Notes: generated from the letters alone by a model not told the origin. Numbered from the stretch's first letter, positions 10,347 through 22,422 are shown. The stretch: 64,000 nt of DNA from Vitellaria paradoxa (GCA_019916065.1 CM034237.1:19799752-19863751), one strand, 5' to 3'. Numbers and translations: made by a program.

Positions 10347-12296
10347 TGACCGCTTCTAAATAGTACATCTAAACTAACCCCCAGTGCAAAGGTGTGCGGT
10401 GCAGTTTTAACTCAATGAGATTGAGGTTAAATCCATAAGGAACTATGAGATTGAACACTAGGGTTTCTAAGTTCTTCTACCTACTGGTTTCATTTTAAAA
10501 GATAGGAAAAGAAATTTATTTTGAGTTTTAAAAAGTTTTGATTTCTAACTACCAAATAAATAAACTAAATTGCAACAATTATATTAAACTAAAACGAAAG
10601 CAATAACACTACGAATTTAAGATAATTTAAAATCTTAATTCAACCTACAAATCTGAGTGAATACCTTATTCTCATGTTTGGATGTAATTATTATCTTGAT
10701 TTATAGCTCACGTTTAGGAAAAATAAATCGGAAAGATTTCATCGTGAAAACTTTAATTTCCAAAGCACGGTTTTAAAATCACGTTCAGGATAAATAAAAT
10801 CGGAAAGATATCTTCTTGAAAACATTCTTTAGTCTATCTTTTTTCTTTGATTTCAAAATATAAAGAAAATTTTAATCATGTAACATCATCAGGGATTTCA
10901 ACGAAATATGATAGAGGTTACACATTTTCGAAGGTTTTGAAAATCAAAAGAAAAAGAAAACTAGAAAACATATCTAAATCTATTTCGTTTGTTTTCAAAG
11001 TATTAAGAAAGTTATAATCTTGTGTAATTACCAGTTATTTCAAGAAAATATGATCAACTACACAAGTTTCCGAAGGTTTTGAAAATATTAGAAACTAGAT
11101 TTAGAGAATAGGAACCTTAGCATGTAACTTTTACGTTACATGCTTGGATTCAATCACATCTAACATTCAAATAAAGATCCACCCATCATTGATGGGTTGA
11201 ATCAATAATAAAAATCTAACGTAACATGGATGAAATATTAAAGCAGTAAATAAAAAGAGAATACGAAAATAAAATAAATTTCATTGAATAAAGCAAAGCG
11301 CATACCGTTCTTTGCAACAAATTAAACTCGAATCCGAAAGTAGTCAATCCAAAAACTCTTCAAAAACTAAACTAAAACTCTCTACACAAATCCACTTTAA
11401 TGAAAAACTAACCTAAAAATTACAGAGAAAAGTATAGATGAGAAGTTCCCCAAACGGCCATACACGTTCTTATTTTATAAGCAAAAAAGAAAACTCTAAA
11501 AATTAACATAAACATGTGAATCAGCCTACTGTGGTTCAGACCACCCAGGGGGGTATCCGGACCACAGTGTACTTCCTCTTCAATTTGTGTCTTGCTTTTG
11601 ACAGCTTTTTGTTCTCAATTTCCAATGCAATTTTAACCTTGAAGACAATGGATTCAGGCTTCGATGGATACACAAAAGTTGTAGCACTTTGAGTCTTCTT
11701 TCTAACCTAAAAAGAATCAAGTCAATCTGAGTTATGAGTGAAAAGATATGATCAAAATGCTGACAAGGTTTGGTGTTGAATCATCCGAAGAATTCTAAAT
11801 TGTGCAACGTTGTAAGCTGATTTTAGCGTAGATGGAGACTTCTTTTGGACTTGGACTCTCATGAAAATTGTAGCAAAGGATGTGTACTTCATTTTGGGCT
11901 TTTGAATCACCTCAATTGGACCCCGGAAGCTTAAGATATTCCCCAAATCCTACGGTGATTAGGATTTGTCTAGCTTTTTGGCCCTGATTTTTAAGCAATC
12001 TTTCAAGCCCCAAATAAACTCCAATTTTGTCCCATAATAGCTTTCTGAAAAGCTTGAGATGTCTACTACAACTATGCTTAAGACCACTTTTAACTTCTAG
12101 AACTCCTTCTATGTCAAAATTGTGCATCTATCTTGTTCCAACAAACTATTTTGGTATATTTTTCTACTAAGACCTGCCTAAATGAATGAAGTAACATAAA
12201 TAAATAAAATTAAGCTAAAATAAATAGATTAAAACATAAATTATCAGAATTGGCATAAAATTCAAGATTTATGATTACACTTTTCAAGTGTAATCA
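10347..12296 (-). repeat. 5' LTR of E_A
   Basis: On the minus strand it runs from TGATTACACTT at 12296 to the end at 10347, next to the PBS. Its first 25 bases are a near-perfect hairpin (TGATTACACTT, TGA/GAA loop, AAGTGTAATCA; 12272-12296). A GC-rich U3 cassette of 'gtggt..gacc' and 'tccggaccac' words lies at 11527-11570, about 50 bases upstream of a TATA-like TTATAAAATAAG (11467-11483). The U5 half contains two imperfect ~142-bp direct repeats. It is 420 bp longer than the 3' LTR because the U3 parts are unrelated. Confidence 0.8.
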
Positions 12297-13077
12297 TCAA
12301 ACTCAAGCTCAATTTGGACAATCTCCACTTCCTAATCAGTATCACCTTAGGTTGAGAAATCAACCCAATTTCTTATGGAGAAATGATCAATCTAGTCCAC
12401 TCTATCCTCCACACTTCAATTTGAACCCTTCTCAAGGTCAATCTTAGGGTCCATCTTCTAGTTCTTTTCAACCTTCATATAGGAAGTCACCTTTAGAAGA
12501 CACCCTTCAGTAGTTTATTCAAGGTTAAATTCGTATCAATAATCGAACTACTAAGAATCAAGAGCAAACCAATAGAGCCATTTAAGATATTAGGAACCAA
12601 TTGACCAAGCTCATTCAAAGTCAAAGTCAAGTTAAAAATGGTAGATTGCCTTCACAAACCATCTAAAACCCTCAAGGTCAAGTTCATATGGGCGAGACTT
12701 TAGGGAAGAAATCAAACTGAGAGCATGTGCAAGCAATCACTACATTAAGGAGTGGGAAGGTAATTGAAAAGCCAGATGACCCTAGCTTGTTAAGGATTAA
12801 TGAGACGGAAGGAATGATGTATGGTGAGAAGACGAAGAGTAGTGAACAATGTGAGATTAGAATAGAGAAAAAGAGGAGTGATCATAATGATGGGAGAAAG
12901 AAAAATGATGATGTTGTGGAAGAGATGTTGAGAGACAAGAGAAATGAAAAGAAGAAAAGGAATAAAGTTGAGAAGAATAAAGAGAGGGAACAAGCTATAG
13001 GATTCCAACCTCGACCGCCTTTTCCAAGTCAATTAAGTAAGTTGAAAAAAGAGTTGTTGAACTTTGAAATTTTTTAA
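12297..13077 (+). pseudogene. gag C-terminal region of E_B
   Basis: The start is a Gln/Asn/Ser/Pro-rich region (NQPNFLWRNDQSSPLYPP, then SSSSFQPSYRKSPLEDTL), followed by a helical part (NQEQTNRAI, LTKLIQSQSQV). Then comes the conserved AITTLRSGKVIEKP motif at 12733-12774, which marks the gag-protease junction in Athila-type elements. A highly charged Lys/Glu-rich stretch follows (12830-13000) and the recognisable PRPPFPSQLSKLKKE motif (13009-13055). Five or more in-frame stops occur before 12727. Confidence 0.75.
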
Positions 13078-13080
13078 GTT

Positions 13081-13600
13081 TTCAAGCAAGTAAGGATCAA
13101 CCTACCATTGATAGATGCCATTAAATAGGTTCATTCTTGCTCCAAGTTTTTGAAGGACCTTTGCACTGTCAAAAGGAAGGTAAGTGTCAAGGAAAAAGCT
13201 TTTATGGCAGAACAGGTTAGTGCTATCCTCCAATATAAGACCCTACCAAAGTATAATGACCCAGGATGCCCTACCATAACATGTGGCATGGGAACACAAG
13301 GTGAAACAAGCCCTATTGGACTTAGGAGCTAGTATCAACCTTTTTCCTTACAAAGCCTATCAGCAGTTGGGTCTTGGGGAACTTAAACCGACTAGAGTGA
13401 CTTTGCAATTAGCTGATAAGTCGATTAAGATTCCTAGGGGCATTCTAGAGGATGTGCTTATACAGGTTGATAAGTTTTGCTATCTTGTGGATTTCGTTGT
13501 CTTAAACACTCAACCTACCCCTCATAGTTCTACTCTACCCGTTCCTGTCATTTTAAGAAGACCTTTTTCTAGTAACCACTAATGTTGTTATCAATTGTAG
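13081..13600 (+). pseudogene. Aspartic protease of E_B
   Basis: Upstream residues FLKDLCTVKRKVSVKEKAF and FMAEQVSAILQ precede the catalytic motif ALLDLGASINLFPY (13310-13351). GLGELKPTRVTLQLADKS and IPRGILEDVLIQVDKF follow. The D-L-G-A-S active-site triad is present. Two frames (13150-13332 and 13283-13582) overlap, so one frameshift lies near 13300, just before the active site. The protease would mature the polyprotein. Confidence 0.75.
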
Positions 13601-13929
13601 GAATGGTCTTATGAAAATTTCTTTTAGGAATTTGACGATTGAGATGAATAGTTTTAGAGTCACTAAGTAGCCTATGGAGGGAGAGGATGATATAAGAGAG
13701 TATATTTGATTCAGATAGTCATAGAGAAATATTTTGAGAGGGAGTTTGTAAGTGATCCTTTAGAGAAGATTTTAACATTGGGCGATGAGATTGATTATAG
13801 GGATGAGGTTGATGATGATAAAGTTCTAAAAGTCTTGAATTGGTTAGATAGTGCACCTATCATCTCAATTACACAATCCAATCAAATTATAGAGAATCTA
13901 GTCCTATCCTAAGCTAAGCCTGAATGTTC

Positions 13930-15060
13930 AATTGTCAAGCCACCTAAACCTAATAGGAAACCACTTCCTAGTGAGTTTAAATGTGCATTTTTAGGAGAAA
14001 AAAGTCAAATCCAAACAAGAAAGTTTAATTGAGATGTTGAAAGGACACGAGAAAGGTCTAGGTTGGACAATTGTAGACCTTCATGAGATTAGCCCACTCA
14101 TTTACACACACTCTATTTATTTAGAGAGCGCTAAACTGGTGAGACAACCTTAGAGGAGGTTGAATCCTAACATGAAGGAAATAGTCAAAGGTAAAGTCTT
14201 AAAGCTCCTAGATGCTAGAATCAAATATCTTATTTCTGATTCTCAATGGATAAGTCCTACTCAGGTTGTCCCAAAGAAGTCTGTAGTCACGGTAATTAAG
14301 AATGATAGCAATGAACTTATGCTTACTAGGATCAAATAGGGTGGCGCATATGCATTGACTATGGGAAGTTGAATACCTTGACTAGAAAAGAACATATTCC
14401 CTTACCTTTCATGGATCAAGTATTAGAAAGGGTAGCGGGACAACCAATTTATTGCTTTCTTAATGGGTATTTTGGCTATAACCAAATTGAGATAGGTCTT
14501 GAGGATCAAGAAAATACAACATTCACATGCCCTTTTGTTACTTTTGTGTACCGGGGCATGCCTTTTGGGTTGTATAATACGCTGGCCACATTTTAAAGGT
14601 GCATGATGAGTATCTTCAATGATCTTGTGGAAACATTTCTCGAGGTATTCATAGATGACTTCACTGTGTATGGGAGTGATTTTGAGGTGTGTTTAAGGAA
14701 TTTGGAGAAAGTATTAGCTAGGTGTAAAGAAAAAAACCTAGTTTTGAATTGGGAGAAATGTCACTTTATGGTGACACAAGGTATTGTCCTAGGCCATGTT
14801 GTTTTCTTTTAGGGGCATTGAAGAAGATAGGGCTAAGGTAGAAATCATTCAAAAGCTTATGACCCCTAGATGTGCAAAAGATGTGAGATCATTTCTTGGC
14901 CATGCGAGTTTCTATAGGAGATTCATTGCATCTTTTAGTGCTATAGCTCAACCCTTATATAATCTCTTGGCATATGATGCACCTTTTGACTGGACCCTGG
15001 AGTGTCAAGCTGTGTTTGAAAAGTTAAATGGGTTGCTCACTTCAACTCCTGTCATTTAGA
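13930..15060 (+). pseudogene. Reverse transcriptase of E_B
   Basis: Reading across three frames, the RT shows LTRKEHIPLPFMDQVLERVA, FLNGYFGYNQIEIGLEDQ, YRGMPFGLYNTLATF, then LEVFIDDFTVYG, EKNLVLNWEKCHFMV and VRSFLGHASFYRRFI. The catalytic box is F-I-D-D instead of the F-M-D-D seen in E_A. A stop at 14595-14597 and a frameshift near 14800 break the frame. The upstream linker (13930-14340) carries the usual KPLPSEFK-like residues in decayed form. Confidence 0.8.
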
Positions 15061-15460
15061 TAGTTGATTGGACGTTACCCTTTGAATTGATGTATGATGC
15101 CAACGACTATCCCATTGGTGTAGTTTTGGGCCAAATGAGAGTTAAAAGACCTTATGTACTATACTATGCCAGTAAATCTCTCAGTAACTCCTAAAAGAAT
15201 TACACCACACCTGAGAATGAGTTATTGGCAGTGGTATACACACTTGATAAGTTTAGGTCTTATTTGATTGGCTTACATGTCATAGTTTACACAAATCATG
15301 CTGCCTTTAAGTACCTTCTCATCAAACAAGACTCCAAGCCCAAATTGATCAGATGAATTTTATTGCTTCAAGAGTTCAATTTAAAGATTAGGGATAAATG
15401 AGGGGTAGAAAATGTGGTAGCTGATAATCTCTCTAGACTTCCGTAACAGGATTTAGCTAC
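15061..15460 (+). pseudogene. RNase H domain of E_B
   Basis: The reading includes YDANDYPIGVVLGQ (15096-15137), [30 protein letters not shown] and a [10 protein letters not shown] motif (the usual Asp changed to Asn at 15292-15294). The EF-like tail NVVADNLSRLP follows. The domain degrades the RNA strand of the hybrid; loss of the Asp and several stops mean it is dead. Confidence 0.7.
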
Positions 15461-15484
15461 TATGATTCTCCCATTAATTAAACT

Positions 15485-16361
15485 TTTCTAGACGAGGAAT
15501 TGCTTCTTATGTCTACTGTTGAGTCTTCCCAGGTTTTTTGGTTTGCTAATATAGCAAATTATGTAGCTTCAAGTATGATACTCTCCCATTGGACTTTACT
15601 GGATAGGAAGAAATTCTTTAGAAATGTGAAGTTCTTTTTCTGGAATGAGCCTTATCTTTTCAAGTACTATCCAAACCAAGTCATTAGGAGGTGTATTCTT
15701 GATAGTAAGTTTTAGAGTGTGATGAGGTTTTGCCATACCTTGGCATGTGGTGGCCATTCTTCGGCCAAAAAGACTGTGGCTAAAATCTTACAATGTGGAT
15801 TGTACTGGCCTCAAATGTTCAAGGATGTTCATGCTTTTTGCTTGCATGTGATAGATGTCAGAGGCTTGGAGGCCTCACTAGGAGAAATATAATGCCTCTA
15901 CACCTCATTTACGTTTTGGATATCTTTGATTATTAGGGAATGGACCTTATGGGGCCATTTTTGAACTCCTTTGGATATGAAACATTGTGTTGGCCTTTGA
16001 TTATGTATCCAAATGGGTAAAGGCCATCCTCCTTAGAATAAATGACCATAAGGTGGTAATTCAGTTTTTGAAAGAGAATATGTTTTCCTGATTTTGCATG
16101 CCTAGGGCAGTGATTAGTGATAGAAGGACACATTTTTGTAATAGACCTGTGGGTTTGTTAATGAAAAAGTATGGGGTAGTTCACAAAGTAGGGACATCTT
16201 ATCATCCCCAGACTAATGGACAAGTCGAATTAGCTAATAGGAACATAAAGAGAATAATTGAGAAAATAGTGAACCCAAACCGAAAGGATTGGTCTTTGAG
16301 AATCATCGATGCACTCTAGGCATGTAAAGCAGCATATAAGACCATTTTGGGTATGTCTCCC
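15485..16361 (+). pseudogene. Integrase of E_B, N-terminal and core part
   Basis: The segment carries PYLFKYYPNQVIRRCILD (15648-15701), a remnant of the zinc-binding domain (CHTLACGGHSSAKKT near 15730), a decayed core, and RAVISDRRTHFCNRPV (16104-16151). It ends with [18 protein letters not shown], where the catalytic Glu is present (about 16222-16224). The reading stops in the middle of the conserved GMSP-Y motif because a solo LTR begins at 16362. The downstream part resumes at 18252. Confidence 0.75.
16357..16361. repeat. Target-site duplication, left copy (CTCCC)
   Basis: The same five bases CTCCC recur at 18252-18256 on the other side of the solo LTR. Removing one copy and the LTR restores the integrase reading frame across the MSP/Y junction. 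Confidence 0.95.
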
Positions 16362-18251
16362 TGATTACACTTGAAAAGTGTAATTACAAAGCATAATTTA
16401 AAACATAAATCATGCATTTATTCAATTAATTTTAAAGTTTTAGTTATGTTTTGTAATTTATAGTATTTTTTTAAAATACAGAAAAAAGCCAAAAATTATC
16501 AAAATAAGCAGTGTAAAGAGACTGAATAAGCTACTGTGGTCTAGACACCTCGATGGGTGGCCCGGAGCGGAGCCAAAGCAAGCCGGAGTAAGGAAGTGCA
16601 AGAAAAGGCTTTGGTATCTTTTGAGGCATTTCGTCGAACACTTGGCATGCAAGGAGAAAATAGCTTGAAGACAAAAATGCCACTATATCCAATGACTTTC
16701 AAGACTTCCTCAACATCCCAAGACCCATCCCAATAAATGAGATCAGTTACCATGATCGCCGAGGAGAAGAAAATGGTACGAAGTTTAATATGGTTGAAAT
16801 GGTGTGTAGCTGAAGTTCCAGCTTGATACCTAGTCAGTTTTTTAACCACAACTTTTTGCTCAGAACTTCGATTAACCTGATTCTTTTTGGATTGGAAAGA
16901 AAACTTGAAGGGATACAAATTTTTTGTTTTAGCCAAAGCCTGAATCCATCATCTTTAAGGTCAAAATTGCATTCGAAATTGAGGATAGAAAGTAGTCAAA
17001 AGCAAGACACAAATTGAAGAGAAAGTGCACTGTGGTTTGGGCACCCTATGGGTGTCTAGGGGTGTCCGGACCATAGCAGGCTGATCTGCACATTTATGTT
17101 AATTTTTAAGGTTTTTTTTCTTACTTATAAAATAAGAACGTGTACCGCCTTTGGGGGGACTTCTCACCTATGCTTTTCTCTGTAATTTTTAGGTTAACTT
17201 TTCATTAAAGTAGATTAGTGCTGAGAGTTTTTAGTTTAGTTTTTGAAGAATTTTTTGGATTGATTGCTTTCAGATTTGAGTTTAACTCGTTGCGAAGAAT
17301 GGTACGCGCTTTGCTTTATTCAATGAAATTTCTTTTTTTGTTTACCATTTTATTATTTCATCTATGTTAGACTAGATTTTTATTATTGATTCAACCCATC
17401 AATGATGGGTGGATCTTTATTTGAATGTTGGATGTGATCGAATCCAAGCATGCAATGTAAAAGTTGGATGTTAGGGTTCTTGTTCTCTAAATCTATTTTC
17501 TAATATTTTCAAAACCTTCGAAAACTTGTGTCGTTGATCATATTTCCTTGAAATCACAGGTAACTACACAAAATTATAACTTTCTTAATACTTTGAAAAT
17601 AAACGAAATAGATTTAGATATGTTTTGTAGTTTTCTTTCTCTTTTGATTTTCAAAGCCTTCGAAAATGTGTAGCCTCAATCATATTTCGTTGAAATCCCT
17701 GATGACGTTACATGATTAAAACTTTCTTTATATTTTGAAATCAAAGGAAAGAGATCTGGACCAAAGAATGTTTTTAAGATGATATCTTTCCGGTTTTATT
17801 TATCCTAAACGTGATTTTAAAATTGTGCTTTGAAAATTAAAGCTTTCATGATGAAATCTTTCCAGTTTACTTTTCCTAAACGTGAGTTGTAAACCGAGAT
17901 AATAATCACATTCAAACATGAGAATAAGGTATTCACCCAGATTTGTAGGTTGAATCAAGATCTTAAATTATCTTGAATGCGTAGTGTTATTGCTTTCATT
18001 TTAGTTTAATTAATTGTTGCAATTTAGTTTATTTATTTTAGTAGTTAATAAATCAAAACTTTTCAAAACCTGAAATCAAATTTTCTTTTCCTATCTTTTA
18101 AAATGAAACCAGTAGGTAGAAGAACTTAAAAAACCCTAGTGTTCAATCTCATAGTTCCCTATGGATTCGACCTCGGTCTCATTGAGTTAAAACTACACTG
18201 CACACCCCTGCACTTGGGGGTTAGTTTAGACGCAATATTTAGACGCGATCA
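16362..18251 (+). mobile_element. Solo LTR (Athila type) inserted in the E_B integrase
   Basis: This is a 1890-bp LTR with termini TGATTACACTT...GCGATCA and perfect flanking CTCCC. No internal region remains, so it is a solo LTR left by LTR-LTR recombination. It begins with the hairpin TGATTACACTT/GAA/AAGTGTAATTA. It has two GC-rich cassettes ('ctgtggtct..' at 16531-16575 and 'ctgtggtttgg..ccggacc' at 17029-17076) and a TATA-like TTATAAAATAAG at 17125-17136. The U5 holds two imperfect 142-bp direct repeats (about 17500-17641 and 17642-17780). It belongs to the same family as the LTRs at 10347 and 44552. Confidence 0.92.
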
Positions 18252-18723
18252 CTCCCTATAGGTTAGTTTATGGAAAGGCTTGTCACTTACTTGTAGAGAC
18301 AAAGTATAAGGGATATTGGGCCATAAGATAATTCAATGAGAACATAGATGAGTCAGGTGTTCATAGGAAGTTGCAATTGAATGAATTAGATGAGATTAGA
18401 CATGATGCATATGAGAACTTAAGGGCCTCCAAGATCACCATGAAAAGGTTGCATGTTTCAAAAATTTTGCAAAAAGAGTTATATGTAGGCCAAAAAGTTC
18501 TATTGTATGATTCTAAGTTACATCTTTTTCCTAGAAAGTTGAAGTCAAGGTGGGTTGGATCATGTATCATTAAGTTAATGACAGAATTTGGGTCACTTAA
18601 AATTGAGAATCCTTTGGATGGGTAAGTATTACAATTGAATGGCCATCATTTGAAACCATATCTTGAAAATTTTGTGGCCAAGGAGGAATCATGGGAATTA
18701 GAGGATCCACCTCTACTTGAGTA
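18252..18723 (+). pseudogene. Integrase of E_B, C-terminal part
   Basis: After the solo LTR the frame continues with YRLVYGKACHLLVETKYKGY (18257-18316). LQLNELDEIRHDAYENLRAS and LYVGQKVLLYDSKLHLFPRK follow, with the C-terminal DNA-binding part WVGSCIIKL and the end of the polyprotein near 18723 (ENFVAKEESWELEDPPLLE). It is homologous to 25854-26345 of E_C and 7053-7480 of E_A. Confidence 0.8.
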
Positions 18724-19239
18724 ATGAGAGATTTTGAATTACATTGAATAAAGGTAGTTTAGGAGTAGTATTCTTTTGAATTTTTCCTTTTTAAGCAAAA
18801 TTGTCACTTATAATTTGCATTTCTTTTATTATTTTCCCTAACAATTCTTCCTTTTGACCTTGTTGATTTTAAAATTACAAAGCTATCCAAGTTGGGAAGA
18901 AGCAAAGAAGGAAATTCAAATTCAGGATATGTGCTTATGTACATCAATTCAAGTACTCCTAAAAGCATGTGATTGATTGAGATAACTTCCAACCAATACT
19001 TTTGGAGTTTTAATTATACAATTAACCATTGAGGACAATGTTCATTTCAAGTTAGGAGGAAGGGAATCATTTCCATGATTGTCAGTTGTGTACTAAATTG
19101 ATGATGTATAACTTGATATGACTTGGTCGTGAGTGAAAAATCATGAAAAATTAGATTTTTTTTTGGAAAAAATTTAATTAACTAAACAATTTTGAGTCAA
19201 TTTTGTGGTTTTTGAGTTTTAATTTGATTTTTTTTTTTA
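18724..19239 (+). other. Non-coding spacer after integrase in E_B
   Basis: No ORF is supported. The region contains the conserved word TTGAGGACAATG followed by AAGTTAGGAGGAAGGG (19029-19063), a candidate second polypurine tract. T/A-rich DNA follows to 19239. Confidence 0.6.
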
Positions 19240-19869
19240 AATTGGAAATTTCCTTTTGTTTAATTAGTAGTCTTGGTGAAACCTAGAACATGCCCATAAA
19301 ACTTCTAAGCCTTATTCCTTCAGAACCATTGTACAGACCCTTTTGTCTACATGCTTGTCCAAATAGCCTACCTCACATATTTTAAAATTCTTAGGTACCT
19401 ATAAATAGAACCCTTGTCATTTTTTATTCCATTTTACTATTACACCTATCTTCGAACTCAACTCAGGAACCCTTTGAGTGTTTGAGACTAGCTTGCAAAT
19501 CCACTAGAATCATTCAGTCCAACTCTTAAATCTTCATCTCAAGAGCATCGTGAGCTTGGTGTATACTTATTTGCATTTGGAATCAAGACTAGGTTTCGAA
19601 AGAATCTTGGTTGAGGTAAAGATTCTTGTGGTACATTCAATTTCAGATTTTGGGGTTTTTAGGTCTATACTTTTTGAATCTATGTTAAGAAGGGTGGAAT
19701 TGATAGGTTGTAAGAGGTTTTGAGGGATTGTGAGCATTTTGTGAAGTTGGATTGCAACTGTGGCATAATTGAGTCTTGATGGGTGACTTTAGAAGATAGT
19801 GGTTGACTGGAATTTAATTGAGTGAGGTTCTGAGCTAAATTTTTGCATTTATTTTGTTCTAAATCTAAA
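19240..19869 (+). promoter_or_regulatory. Candidate internal promoter and spliced leader of the env-like ORF in E_B
   Basis: A paragraph with 'cagacccttttgtctac' and 'cttgtcc' (19332-19368) resembles the U3 words of this element's 3' LTR ('cagacccctg', 'gacccttatcc'). A clean TATAAATAG follows at 19400-19408. About 210 bases later is a 5' splice site, TTGAG/GTAAAG (GT at 19616-19617). The ORF starts near 19870. The transcript and splicing are inferred. Confidence 0.45.
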
Positions 19870-21046
19870 ATGGCACCCAAAAAAAAAGTAGAAAAGGGAA
19901 GGAAAAAGTTTTCTCTTCAGCCGAGCCCATTGATGAACCAATGGCTGAAGAGGAGAGATTTGAAATGCTTGAAATTGAGGAGTTGGAAGAGTTGGAAGAA
20001 GCCAAGCATATGGTGAATTCTGAAGAAGAAGAAGATAACAGAGAACCATTTGATGACACACGCTTTATGAGTCGTAGATCTGAGAGAGGATTCAATAAGA
20101 ATCAGAGTAAAAGACCAGTGATTTTGGAAAGGGGCATGAACCTAAGTCACTTTCAATCTGAGGAGTATGGCTAGATGGAGAATTTTGAGGAAAGAAAATT
20201 GGGGAAATGGGTTTAGCACAGTGGTATTGCTGTGGTACCACTAGTTCAAGAATTATATATCAATATCAAGGACTATACTTGTGATGGAATGGATTGTATA
20301 GTGTCCAAGGTAAGAGGAGTGGAGCTCATATTCCACCCTAGGCAAGTTTCAAAGTTCGTTGGTTTACCTTATGTAAGACAACCTCAATTTCTATTTAGTG
20401 ATGAAGATAAGTTAGAAAATGATGCTTTGGCTAAGATTCTTACTGGGAGAGACAATGCAGAATGGGCGCACAAAAATAGAATTGCAAAGAACAAGTTGCT
20501 TCCAAAATTCAATTCACTTCACTTTTTGATGTGCTCACATTTGTGGCCCATTTTGAACAACTCAAAAGTGAGTTATGAGAGACGATTTTTGATGTATACC
20601 ATTGATGCGAGGCTGAGGATAGAGTTAGCTAGGCTCATTTGGGATTACATTGTGGCAATTTTAAAAGTGAAAAGAGCCATCACTGGGTTGCCATTTGCTG
20701 CGTGTCTCACAACACACATGGTAAAAGAAGGGGTGGTTTCAGAATTGGGAATGCAAGTGGCTAAGCCTTTAGGATTTATCACAGCTCTTTCCAGAGAAAG
20801 GAGTGAGAGTCAATTGAAGAGAAAACAACCACCCACCACAAAGGAGATTATAGATAAAATGTTCAACAAATAGGATGAGGTAAATGTGAAATTGGGTATG
20901 ATCAAGGCTTCACAATACCACATAGAGAGAGAGTTGCAGAGACAAGGAAAAAGAATAGACTCTATAGAGGCCAGGCTTACTGCTCTTATGCTTGATTTGT
21001 GGTGGGTGATCCACCTTTAGAAGATCCACTTGTTGAAGATTAGAGT
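19870..21046 (+). pseudogene. env-like ORF of E_B (plant transposon protein domain)
   Basis: The start is probably ATG at 19870 (MAPKKKVEKGRKK, a basic NLS-like N-terminus). A frameshift near 19905 leads into a Glu-rich coiled-coil segment (MAEEERFEMLEIEELEEL). Stops at 20172 and near 20215 interrupt the frame, then 213 open residues follow. The core shows VRGVELIFHPRQVSKFVGLP, LHFLMCSHLWPI, FLMYTIDARLRIELARLIWD and LPFAACLTTHMVKEGV. After a stop at 20871 the C-terminal coiled coil continues (HIERELQRQGKRIDSIEARL). The domain is the same as in E_A, E_C and E_D and lacks membrane spans. Function is unknown. Confidence 0.72.
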
Positions 21047-22410
21047 TCTAGGATTTTGTTTGAGTCTCACCAAGATTAAGGTGTCTTTCAATCTTTTCTC
21101 TGGGTTTGTTTGGCTTTGTTTTGTGTTGAGTCAAGTGAATTAGAAGAATTATGTGCACTAAATGGAACTTTCTGCAAGATAATTTTTGTAATGACTTTTG
21201 AAGTTGAAATGAATGAATGATCTTATTTTCCTTTTAGATTAGAATGGTCTTCAGCATTACGACATGATAGTAATGTACATTTTTGAGAATTTCATATGAC
21301 TATCTTGATAATGATCAATATTGGCCATCTTTGTGAATTTTGAGCTTAATGACTTTCTACATTGCCCTTAAGAGCCAAGTTGAGTCTATTGATGAATTTT
21401 TCTTGGAATAAAACTTAATTATCAACCTTAAACCTTAGTGCATTGCTATACATGCCTACCTTAAGTGTCATGGATTGTGCCAAAAGGGGTAGAGTGTTGG
21501 TTTGAGAGGAAAAAAGGGAAATGGTGGAAAGAAGAAAAGGCCTTGTGAAGAGCACACTTATTTTTAGTTATTGATGATGATCCTTTGTACATCTACAAAC
21601 AAATCAATATTAAAGTTTAGAGCAATTGTACATATGGGAATTATGCTCAGGGTTGCTTGCAATATCAAAATTCTACATAAATGGGCAATAAATAGAGAGT
21701 AAATGAATGATTGAATAATGAAAATGAAAAAAAAAAATGGGTGAATTGAAATAGCAAACTCTCAAGTGTTGAGAGGAGGGAGAATTAGTACATTTGAGGT
21801 ACTTATTTGAATATCTTATCCTTCCTTTGGTCCCACATTCAACCCTCTAGCCCCATTACAACCAAAATAAAGACCTAATGAATCCAAGGTGATAAATAGG
21901 GGAAAATAAGATTCTAAAGTGATTAGTTCAATCTATTACTTTCTTTGTCTTGGATTTTCCTACATAGAGCTATACCAAGTCGTATTTTCATTGATGTTTA
22001 GTCCGTTCTTGTTTCAAGGAAGATTCTTACTAGAATTTGAAATTCTTTCTCTTTATAAAAGAATCTTCCAATAGAGAGAGAAACCAATTCTCAATTCTCA
22101 ATTCTTGATGAGTGTATGACTTGTGAGGTTCGAGTCCAAGCTTAAGAAAACTTGTATGCATAATTGAATTGAATGTATGCTTTAAGGAATGCCTATGAAC
22201 TTAAGGAGTTGATTAGACATCATGGTTTCTTGTTAGGATAGAAGTGATGAAGTTATGAGTGTTCATGTTGATGTTTGATTATTCAAAGGATATGAATTTG
22301 GGATTTGATAAAATTTACATTCATGCACCATGTTTATGTTGAGCAAAATTGTTTTCTAATAGGGAATTAGTTCATAAAATTCATTTTTGCTAAAGACTAG
22401 CAAACATTCA
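21047..22410 (+). other. Non-coding 3' internal region of E_B
   Basis: No ORF is supported. The layout resembles the 3' regions of E_A and E_D (for example the 'ccaaaataaagaccta' word near 21863, also at 30358-30374). An A-run lies at 21728-21737. Confidence 0.6.
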
Positions 22411-22422
22411 AGTTAGGGAGTG
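22411..22422 (+). other. Polypurine tract of E_B
   Basis: AGTTAGGGAGTG lies immediately upstream of the LTR start TGATTG. It is weaker than the G-runs of E_A and E_D but in the exact expected position. Confidence 0.65.

Larger units (their letters stand above)
966..12296 (-). mobile_element. E_A: Athila-type Ty3/gypsy LTR retrotransposon, decayed
   Basis: On the minus strand the order is 5' LTR (10347-12296), PBS, gag, RT/RNase H, integrase, env-like ORF, long non-coding 3' region, PPT and 3' LTR (966-2493). The order, the FMDD-type RT and the extra ORF after integrase fit the Athila lineage. The left edge lies only 17 bases past the second GLR stop. The two LTRs differ in U3 and in length (1528 and 1950 bp), and the flanks (ctaac on the left, tcaaa on the right) are not a target-site duplication. 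The element is therefore either a recombinant or has rearranged ends. All coding regions carry stops or frameshifts. Confidence 0.8.

Noticed and set aside
19849..20095. Minus-strand Ser-rich open frames near the env-like start of E_B
   Set aside because: Antisense of the Glu/Leu-rich coiled-coil segment of the env-like ORF.
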